Shown in pieces: positions 27,473 to 34,380 of a DNA stretch of 64,000 bases. The DNA comes from Curtobacterium sp. MCLR17_036 (GTDB lineage: Bacteria > Actinomycetota > Actinomycetes > Actinomycetales > Microbacteriaceae), in the NCBI RefSeq assembly GCF_003234445.2, contig NZ_CP126269.1, positions 2,356,001 to 2,420,000 on the forward strand. The letters are read 5' to 3'. The position numbers and the translations under genes were made by a program. The notes under the pieces are model-generated. The model made no database searches. It saw only the letters and a program-made list of their open reading frames with translations, and was not told where the DNA came from. Numbering within the stretch: position 1 is the first letter of the stretch; every line of letters starts with the position of its first letter.

Positions 27473-28774
27473 GTGACGGACGGCCGGGTGGACAGACACG
27501 TGCTCGGGCGCCGCTACCTGTCGGCCTGGATCGGGTTCTCGGCGGGTGGCCGGTTCAGCCAGGCGCTCGCGACCGTCATCGTGCTGTTCGGCTTCGGCCA
27601 GCCCACCGTGCAGGCCCTGGTCGGCCCTGCCGGCACCTGGGCCGTGCTCGTCACGCTGTTCGTGCTCGCCGGGCTGAGCCTGCTCGGGCAGCGCTACCGG
27701 ATCGAGTGGCACGGCGTGCTCCCCCTGTCACTGCTGGCCTTCGTCGGCTACTGCGCGCTGAGCGTGCTCTGGAGCGAGTACTCCTGGGTCGCCCTGCGCG
27801 GCTTCACCGAGACGGTGGGCTTCATCGGACTCGGGCTCTACCTGGCGCTCGGGCGCGACCTGGTGCAGGTGATCCGGGCGTCGGGCGATGCCTTCCGGAT
27901 CCTGCTCGTCACGGCCCTCGGCCTCGAGGTCCTGGCCGGCCTCGTCCTCGACGTCCCCTTCCCCGCCTTCGGCATCCGCGGGGACATCGCCTACGGCGGC
28001 CCGATCCAGGGCATCGGCGGCACCCGCAACTTCATGGGCTTCATCGCCGCGATGGCACTCGTCACCTTCGTCGTCGAGTTCCTCACCCGGTCGGTGACCG
28101 TCTGGCGGGCGATCGGGTCGACCGCACTCGCCGTGATCGCCCTCATGCTCGTGCAGTCCCCCATCACCGGCCTCGCGATGATCGCCCTGGCGATCACGGC
28201 GCTCGCGCTCTGGTCCCTCCGGCACGCCCGCCCGGCGACCCGCCCCGTGGTGAACGGCGTGCTCGGCGCCGCGGTCCTGCTCGCCCTCGTGCTCGCGGTC
28301 CTCGCACGCGGCCGCCTGCTCGCCGAGATCGGCGCCGCCGGCGGCACCGCCACCCGCGTCGACCTGTGGTCGCAGATCCGGGTGTTCGTCGCCCAGTACC
28401 CGATCCAGGGCTGGGGCTGGGTCGGCACCTGGCCGAACGAGGCGGTCGTCCCCTACGTCACCTTCATCGACCCCGCCGGCGCCCGGTTCACCTCGGGCCT
28501 GAACGCCTTCGTCGACGCCTGGCTGCAGATCGGGCTCGCGGGCACGATCATCCTCGCGGTGACGGCCCTGCTCGCGTTCGCCCGGGCCTGGGTGACGGCG
28601 ACGACCTTCCCCGGGGTCGCGTACGTGTGGCCCGCCGCGGTCCTCGTGCTGCTCGCGGTGACGAGCTCGGCCGAGAGCTACCTGCTGCACGGCGCGGGGC
28701 TGATGGTCTTCGTGACGGTGCTCGTGATCGCCGCCCGGCGGCGCTCCTGGCGCCGGCACCTGCCGCGCGTGTAG
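27473..28774 (+). CDS. O-antigen ligase family membrane protein (second copy)
   Basis: A 433-residue relative of the protein at 24633, with about 10 transmembrane segments. Family features are ALSVLWSEYSWVALRGF, GGTRNFMGFI and the Wzy_C-like segment TRVDLWSQIRVFVAQYPIQGWGWVGTWP, then FVDAWLQIGLAGTI. It probably polymerises or attaches a lipid-linked glycan on the outer face of the membrane. The GTG start matches a leaderless arrangement. A 787-base gene-free region full of palindromic repeats follows. Confidence 0.87.
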   Translation: MTDGRVDRHVLGRRYLSAWIGFSAGGRFSQALATVIVLFGFGQPTVQALVGPAGTWAVLVTLFVLAGLSLLGQRYRIEWHGVLPLSLLAFVGYCALSVLWSEYSWVALRGFTETVGFIGLGLYLALGRDLVQVIRASGDAFRILLVTALGLEVLAGLVLDVPFPAFGIRGDIAYGGPIQGIGGTRNFMGFIAAMALVTFVVEFLTRSVTVWRAIGSTALAVIALMLVQSPITGLAMIALAITALALWSLRHARPATRPVVNGVLGAAVLLALVLAVLARGRLLAEIGAAGGTATRVDLWSQIRVFVAQYPIQGWGWVGTWPNEAVVPYVTFIDPAGARFTSGLNAFVDAWLQIGLAGTIILAVTALLAFARAWVTATTFPGVAYVWPAAVLVLLAVTSSAESYLLHGAGLMVFVTVLVIAARRRSWRRHLPRV

Positions 28775-28866
28775 GGCGCGGCGGGCGGGGCGCGGCGCCG
28801 GCGCGGGCGCGGCGCGGGCGCGGGCGCGGGCGCGGGGCTCCTGGCGCGGGGCGCCGGGCGCACATG

Positions 28867-29504
28867 GTGAGCAGAAGATGTCGCCTCCACGTTCCGGACC
28901 CGACCTCTTCTGCTCACTCAGCGATGCGGTGGGCGCCCGCCGCCGGACGGGAGGCCCGTGGCGGCACCGCACCGCACCGCGCCTCCCGTCCGACGCGGCG
29001 TACGTTCCTGGCGCGCACATCGTGAGCAGGAACGGTCGCCTCAACGCACCCCAAGCGACCGTTTCTGCTCACCAAGCGACGCAGTGGGCGCCCGCCGCCG
29101 GACGGGAGGCCCGTGGCGGCACCGCACCGCGCCTCCCGTCCGACCCGACACGCGTACCTGACGCGCACATCGTGAGCAGAAGACGTCGCCTCCGCACATC
29201 GGACCCGACCGTTTCTGCTCACCAAGCGATGCGGTGGGCGCCCGCCGCCGGACGGGAGGCGCGTGGCGGCACCGCGCCGCGCCTCCCGTCCGACCCGACG
29301 TGCGTTCCTGGCGCACACATCGTGAGCAGAAGACGTCGCCTCCGTTCTGCTCACGCAGCGACGCGGTCGCCGCCTGCCGCCGGACGGGAGGCCCGTGGCG
29401 GCAGCACGCCACGCCTCCCGTCCGACGCGACAAGCGCGCCTGACGCGCACATCGTGAGTAGAAGACGTCGCCTCAATGCACCGGACGCGACCGTTCCTGC
29501 TCAC
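28867..29504. repeat. ~150-bp tandem array of 51-bp palindromes
   Basis: Within the gene-free stretch 28775-29561, five copies of a palindrome with arms GTGAGCAG and CTGCTCAC occur at 28867-28917, 29022-29072, 29172-29222, 29322-29354 and 29454-29504. Four are exactly 51 bp; the fourth is 33 bp because 18 central bases are missing. Copies start 155, 150, 150 and 132 bases apart. The ~99-base spacers are also repeated, each holding a hairpin with arms CGGACGGGAGGC and GCCTCCCGTCCG. Protein-coding potential is not convincing. A GCGGGC-type low-complexity run occupies 28797-28850. Confidence 0.85.
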
Positions 29505-29561
29505 CAAGCGACGACGCGCCCGTCCCGCCGCCGGACGGGAAGCGCGACGCGGCTGCGCGCC

Positions 29562-30308
29562 TCAGGGACGGGTGCGTCGCCCGAGGCGGCGCTGCACGCC
29601 CCACTGCGTGACGCGGAGCATCGCCTCGACCACGATCGAGCGGCTCATCTTCGAGACACCGTGCACGCGGTCGCGGAAGCGGATCGGGACCTCGACGATG
29701 CGGCCGCCGAGGTCGTCCACGCGCAGGGTCATGTCGACCTGGAAGCAGTAGCCCTTCGAGTCGATCGAGCCGAGGTCCATCCGGGCGACCGCCGAGGCGC
29801 GGTACACCCGGTACCCCGCGGTGATGTCCCGCACGTCGAGCCCGAGGACCCAGCGCGCGTAGGTGTTCGCGCCGCGGCTGAGCGCCTGACGCCGGAGCGG
29901 CCAGTCGACGACCGAGCCGCCGGGCACCCAGCGGGAGCCGATCGCGAGCAGGACGTCGTCCGAGGCTGTGACCGCGTCGACGAGCGCGGGCAAGCGGTCG
30001 GCCGGGTGCGAGCCGTCCGCGTCCATCTCGACGAGCAGCGGGTAGCCGCGCTCCAGGCCCCAGCGGAACCCGGCGACGTAGGCGGTGCCGAGCCCGAGCT
30101 TGCCGGAGCGCTGCAGCAGGTGCACGCGGTCGTCCTCGGCGGCGATCGCGCGGACGATGTCGCCGGTGCCGTCCGGGCTGCCGTCGTCGACGACCAGGAC
30201 GTGCACCCCGGGCGACGCCGCCAGGACGGCCGACGTGATCGCGCGGACGTTCTCGGCCTCGTCGTACGTCGGGACGATGACGAGCGCCGAGGCGTCGGTC
30301 GGGCTCAC
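29562..30308 (-). CDS. Polyprenol monophosphomannose synthase (DPM1-like GT2)
   Basis: A 248-residue GT2 enzyme that transfers mannose from GDP-mannose to polyprenyl phosphate, giving the donor for extracytoplasmic mannosylation. Motifs are VIVPTYDEAENV, VLVVDDGSPDGTGD, EMDADGSHPADRLPAL (DxD region), SRWVPGGSVVDWPLRRQALSR and DITAGYRVYRASA, all typical of DPM1-like proteins without the extra membrane domain. The GTG start overlaps the upstream gene stop (GTGA). ManA in this window supplies the pathway. The mannose assignment is by family; glucose is a less likely alternative. Confidence 0.9.
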   Translation of the reverse strand: MSPTDASALVIVPTYDEAENVRAITSAVLAASPGVHVLVVDDGSPDGTGDIVRAIAAEDDRVHLLQRSGKLGLGTAYVAGFRWGLERGYPLLVEMDADGSHPADRLPALVDAVTASDDVLLAIGSRWVPGGSVVDWPLRRQALSRGANTYARWVLGLDVRDITAGYRVYRASAVARMDLGSIDSKGYCFQVDMTLRVDDLGGRIVEVPIRFRDRVHGVSKMSRSIVVEAMLRVTQWGVQRRLGRRTRP

Positions 30309-32794
30309 CGGTTGTCGAGGCGCCGCTTGATCTTCCCCGCGACGCTGCGCGGGCCCTCGGTGCGCAGGTAGTGCACCGCGCGGCCGACGTCGTAGCGGAC
30401 GCCGGAGAGCTTCTTGCGCTCGGGCACCCGGACGCGCATGGTGTGCGGCTGGATCGAGGACGTGGTGTCGCGGACGGTCTTGTCCGCGGCACGGACGGGG
30501 TTCCGGCAGAAGTCGACGAGCGGGGCGAGGACGTTCTCCCACGTGAACTGCTCGCGCACCCGGTCGACGTTGCCGATGAAGGTCGCTCGGGCCTTCTTGT
30601 CGAACAGGGCCGTCTCGAGCGCCGCGGCGAGGCCGTCGACGTCCTGCTCGTGCACGGCGATGCCGAGCTTCTCCTCGGCGACGAGGTCGCCGAAGGAGTC
30701 GCCCGCGGTCGTCACGATCGGCAGACGAGCCCACAGGTAGTCGAGGATGCGGGTGCGGAACGAGAACGTGGTCTCGAGGTGCTCGTAGTGCGTCGAGACG
30801 CCGGCGTCGGCCTCGAGCAGGTAGGCGCCGCGTTCCTCGTACGGGATCCACTGGTCGTTGAAGAACACGTGCTTGCCGGTCAGGCCGAGCGCGTCGGCCT
30901 CGGCGCGGACCTTCGCCACGATGTCCATCTCGGGGACGTCGGGGTTCGGGTGCTGCACGCCCATGAAGAAGAGCTTGACCGACGGACGGCGCTCGGCGAG
31001 CTGGGCGATCGAGCGGACCAGGGTGATCGGGTCGAACCAGTCGTAGATCCCCCCGCCCCAGACGACGAGCTTGTCGTTCTTGCCGATGCCCGGCACGACG
31101 CCCTTGACCCGCTGCTGGTCGTGCACCGGCGGGGTCGAGGACAGCCCGAACGGCACGACGCCGATGAGCGAGCGCAGGTCGGCGTCGCGCGAGTAGGTGC
31201 GGGCGTTGACGCGGCCGGAGCCGGCGAGCTGGCCGAGCCAGAACATCCGCTGGCGTTCCGAGGCGCAGATGAAGTAGTCGCCGAGCTCGAGCTGGTGGTT
31301 CAGCGTGTCCGAGGCGTCGAGGATCTGGCGGTTCCACTTGTCGACGTCGTCGCTGCGGCCCTGCTCGAGCTGCTCGAGGTGGAGCGGGTCGTACACGTCG
31401 ACGACCAGGATCTTGCTCGTCGACTCGAGCACCGGGAACAGCCGGAGCGCGTGGCCCTGCACGATGATGACGTCGGCCCAGCCCTCGTGCTCGACCATCT
31501 GGCGCGGGTGGCGGTGCGGCACGGTGACGACCTCGTACGAGGGGTCGATCTGCGACGAGCGGGTGAGGCTGACGACGCGGACGTCGTGCTCGGACGCGAG
31601 CTGCTTCGCCATCTGCGTCGCGCGGATCGCCGGGCCGGCCATCTTCGCGCCGATCGAGTCGCCGGTGATGATGAGCACGCGGCGACGGGTGCCGACCTCG
31701 AGCACGCCGAGGGAGTGCACGATCTTGTCGTACCCGGCCAGGTAGTTCTCGATCGGGTAGGCCGGCTCGTCGCGGTTGCCGAACAGGCGGAGGAGCTCGC
31801 GGTCGGTGCGGACGCGGGTCGCCTGGATCTGCCGGCGGGACTCGGTCATCGACGGCAGCTGCTCGACGAACTGGTCGACGCCGTAGATGCCCGCCATGCT
31901 CGTCTTCGGCACCGGGACGGTGGGGACGCTGTCGTCCCCGGGGTTCCGCAGGTCGAGCGAGGTGGAGTCGAGCTCGCCGCGGCCGACGGCCCGGCGGACG
32001 GCGAGTGCGAGCGAGCCGGGCAGGGCGGCGGCGAGCTGCTCGTCGCCGAGGTTCTTGTAGAGCGTGAAGAGGGCGTTCCGCTCGAGCAGGTACGTCTCGC
32101 GGAAGTCGCCGAACTTGTTCATCGACGCGTGGTGCTTGTGGAACGCGACGGACTTCGGCTGGTAGCGGAAGCGCCAGCCGAGCAGGTTGAGCCGCCAGCC
32201 GAGGTCGACGTCCTCGTAGAACATGAAGTAGCGGTCGTCGAAGCCGTCGAGCTGCTCGAAGAGCTCGGCGCGGATGAACATCGCGGCGCCGGTGCCGAAC
32301 AGCACGTCGGTCTCGCTCTCCCACCGGCCGGTGTCCGGCGACCCGGCGAAGGGCTTGTAGCCCATGCCGTACCAGGTCATCGCGGCCTCGGTGAAGTCGA
32401 CGTTGACGCCCTCCCAGTCGAGGACCTTCGACGCGACGGCTCCGATGTCGGCGCCGGAGGCGAACGTCGCCATCGCCTCGCGCACCCAGCCGGTGTCAGG
32501 CCGGGCGTCGTTGTTGAGGAACGCGACGATCTCACCCGAGGACTTCGCGACGCCGAGGTTGCAACCGCCGGTGAAGCCGAGGTTGGCACCGGCGTCGACC
32601 AGCGTGAAGTCGAGGGTCGAGGCCTGCAGCCGCCCGAGGTGCTCCGGCCCGGAGCCGTTCTCGACGACGATGACCTCGAGCTTGTCCTGCGGCCAGTCCT
32701 GCTTGCGGAGTTCCGCGATGCTCGTCAGGGTGTCGTCGGTGCCCTTGTAGTTCACGAGGACGACGGACACGACTCCCGGCTTGCGCTCTGTCAC
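30305..32794 (-). CDS. Bifunctional GT2-GT4 glycosyltransferase
   Basis: An 829-residue cytoplasmic protein. Residues 1 to ~270 form a GT2 rhamnosyltransferase-like domain (VVLVNYKGTDDTLTSI; VVENGSG; AFLNNDARPDTGW; FYEDVDLGWRLNLLGW). After a linker, residues ~390-790 form a GT-B (GT4-like) domain (VLIITGDSIGAKMAGPAIR; DKLVVWGGGIYDWFDPITLVR; ADAGVSTHYEHLETTFSFRTRILDYLWARLPIV). Two transferases in one chain imply consecutive sugar additions. The GTG start is fixed by a GGAGGAA Shine-Dalgarno. It is translationally coupled to the DPM-type gene and divergent from the gene at 32931. Confidence 0.9.
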   Translation of the reverse strand: MTERKPGVVSVVLVNYKGTDDTLTSIAELRKQDWPQDKLEVIVVENGSGPEHLGRLQASTLDFTLVDAGANLGFTGGCNLGVAKSSGEIVAFLNNDARPDTGWVREAMATFASGADIGAVASKVLDWEGVNVDFTEAAMTWYGMGYKPFAGSPDTGRWESETDVLFGTGAAMFIRAELFEQLDGFDDRYFMFYEDVDLGWRLNLLGWRFRYQPKSVAFHKHHASMNKFGDFRETYLLERNALFTLYKNLGDEQLAAALPGSLALAVRRAVGRGELDSTSLDLRNPGDDSVPTVPVPKTSMAGIYGVDQFVEQLPSMTESRRQIQATRVRTDRELLRLFGNRDEPAYPIENYLAGYDKIVHSLGVLEVGTRRRVLIITGDSIGAKMAGPAIRATQMAKQLASEHDVRVVSLTRSSQIDPSYEVVTVPHRHPRQMVEHEGWADVIIVQGHALRLFPVLESTSKILVVDVYDPLHLEQLEQGRSDDVDKWNRQILDASDTLNHQLELGDYFICASERQRMFWLGQLAGSGRVNARTYSRDADLRSLIGVVPFGLSSTPPVHDQQRVKGVVPGIGKNDKLVVWGGGIYDWFDPITLVRSIAQLAERRPSVKLFFMGVQHPNPDVPEMDIVAKVRAEADALGLTGKHVFFNDQWIPYEERGAYLLEADAGVSTHYEHLETTFSFRTRILDYLWARLPIVTTAGDSFGDLVAEEKLGIAVHEQDVDGLAAALETALFDKKARATFIGNVDRVREQFTWENVLAPLVDFCRNPVRAADKTVRDTTSSIQPHTMRVRVPERKKLSGVRYDVGRAVHYLRTEGPRSVAGKIKRRLDNR

Positions 32795-32917
32795 GCGGGT
32801 TCCTCCAGCAGCTGCCGCGCGGGGGCGCGGATCGGTGGCTCGGTCGCGGGGTGCCGCGGCCGATGACACCCTACAAGGCGCGCCCGGCCGCTCCCCGGTG
32901 GCCGCCGCCGGTTCGTG

Positions 32918-32923
32918 CAGAAT
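32918..32923 (+). promoter_or_regulatory. -10 box of glycosyltransferase at 32931
   Basis: CAGAAT seven bases before the GTG at 32931. It overlaps the upstream in-frame ATG at 32922, which argues for the GTG as the real, leaderless start. Confidence 0.3.
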
Positions 32924-32930
32924 GGCGGGC

Positions 32931-34259
32931 GTGACTGCCGCCATCCCGAGCACCCCCCTGCCCTCCGTCCTGCACGAGGACTACGCCGCCATCGCGGCCG
33001 GCACGCACGCCGAGGGCCCCCGCGGCACCGTCCGCTTCGCCGTGTCGACCGCCGACCCCGCCGAGGGCAAGGGCGACCTGTTCGTGGCACTCGGCCTGGC
33101 CCGAGCCCTGCGCGCCGAGGGCTGGGGCGTCGCGATGTGGCCGCTCGAGCGCTGGGGCGACGAGGTCCCCGCCGACACCGCGGCCGTCGTCGTGATGATC
33201 GAGTCGTTCGTGCCCGGGTACGTGCCGGCCGGCACCGCCCTGGTGGCCTGGGTGCGCAACTGGACCGAGAAGTGGGCGGCGCTGCCCTACCTCGACGAGT
33301 TCGACGCCGTGTGGACGTCGTCCACGATCGCCCGCGACGCGATCGCCCCGCACGTCGCCACGACGGTGGAGGTCGTGCCGATCGGCGTCGACCTCGACCT
33401 GTTCACCACCGACCGGCCGCACGCCCACGCCGAGCCGGCCGACGTCGACCCCGTCGCCGCGGCCGACGCCGCCCGGACCGACCGCGCGGTCACCACGGTG
33501 AACTTCTGGGGAGTCCGCCGTCTGGTGCAGGACGTCCTCGCCGAGGTCGCCCCGGCCGAGCCGATCATCTGGTACGCCGCCAACGTCGACCACGTCGAGC
33601 CCTCGCCGGGTGTCGAGCTCCGCCCGATGGTCTCGTACTTCTCGCTGCCCGAGGTGTACCGCGCCGCCGGGTTCGTCGTCGACGACGTCATCGCCCCGGC
33701 CGCCGCCTACGGCACGCTCAACTCGCGGCTGTACGAGTCGCTGGCCTGCGGCGCGCTGCCCGTCACCGACTGCGCGCTCGGCCTCGACGAGCTCGGACTC
33801 GCCGAGGTGCCGGTCTTCGACGACGCCGCGTCGCTCGAGCGTGCACTCGCGATGCCGCGCGAGGAGCGCACCGCCCTGGTGGAACGGCTCCGGGCCGTCG
33901 TCGTCGAGCGGCACTCGTTCCGCAGCCGTGCCGAGCAGGTCGGCCCGTCGCTCGACGCCGCCGTCGCCGCCGCCTCGGGCCGGAGCGGCGAGCGGAGCGC
34001 CTTCCTGCGCTGGGCGACCGAGCAGCGCGAGCTCCTGCGTCGGACCGAGCACGACCGCGACGTCCACCTGGCCGGCGTGCACGACATCAACGAGCGGCTC
34101 ATCGTCTCGGAGCAGAAGGTCGGCGCCCACGACACGGCGCGGCAGGTCGCCGAGGCGGAGCGCGACCAGATCGCGGCACGGTTCCACGGCCTGACCCGGT
34201 CGCCGGAGTACCGCGTCCTGCACGGCCTCGGTCTCATGGCGCGGCGCGCGCGCCGCTGA
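32931..34259 (+). CDS. GT-B type glycosyltransferase
   Basis: A 442-residue protein. The N-terminal half binds the acceptor (GDLFVALGLARALRAEGWGVAMWPLERWGDE; WVRNWTEKWAALPYLDEFDAVWTSS) and the C-terminal half resembles GT4 donor domains (APAAAYGTLNSRLYESLACGALPVTD, then a glycosyltransferase-type cap). The last ~60 residues are a coiled-coil-like helix rich in Glu and Arg (SEQKVGAHDTARQVAEAERD), perhaps for oligomerisation. It is divergent from the GT2-GT4 gene and convergent with the repeat-protein gene. The donor sugar is unknown. An ATG nine bases upstream is the alternative start. Confidence 0.83.
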   Translation: MTAAIPSTPLPSVLHEDYAAIAAGTHAEGPRGTVRFAVSTADPAEGKGDLFVALGLARALRAEGWGVAMWPLERWGDEVPADTAAVVVMIESFVPGYVPAGTALVAWVRNWTEKWAALPYLDEFDAVWTSSTIARDAIAPHVATTVEVVPIGVDLDLFTTDRPHAHAEPADVDPVAAADAARTDRAVTTVNFWGVRRLVQDVLAEVAPAEPIIWYAANVDHVEPSPGVELRPMVSYFSLPEVYRAAGFVVDDVIAPAAAYGTLNSRLYESLACGALPVTDCALGLDELGLAEVPVFDDAASLERALAMPREERTALVERLRAVVVERHSFRSRAEQVGPSLDAAVAAASGRSGERSAFLRWATEQRELLRRTEHDRDVHLAGVHDINERLIVSEQKVGAHDTARQVAEAERDQIAARFHGLTRSPEYRVLHGLGLMARRARR

Positions 34260-34321
34260 CACCCGGCGCTCCGCGCACCCCGGGCGGGCACGGGAGCGGG
34301 TCCGGTGGACGCACCCACGCA

Positions 34322-34367
34322 ACGGACGGGAGGCACGGTGCCAGCTGGCACCGTGCCTCCCGTCCGT
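34322..34367. terminator. 46-bp perfect palindrome, bidirectional terminator
   Basis: A perfect 46-bp inverted repeat with no loop bases lies between the stops of two convergent genes (34259 and 34381). Its outer arms are ACGGACGGGAGGC and GCCTCCCGTCCGT. The same arms recur at several other gene ends in the window. Position argues for bidirectional termination. Confidence 0.75.
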
Positions 34368-34380
34368 CGTCGGTGACCGT

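Noticed and set aside
28867..29504. CRISPR array
   Set aside because: The repeats are palindromes 150 bases apart and the spacers are themselves repeated. A CRISPR array has unique spacers and a cas neighbourhood, neither of which is present.
29041..29507. Minus-strand open frames inside the array as small repeat proteins
   Set aside because: Frames stay open because the unit length is a multiple of three. The 155 and 132-base intervals break or shift them, and base pairing, not codon pattern, is conserved.
28878..30371. 497-codon open frame through the palindrome array into the mannose synthase gene
   Set aside because: Its repeats follow from the DNA array, it has no credible start, and it continues antisense to a conserved gene.
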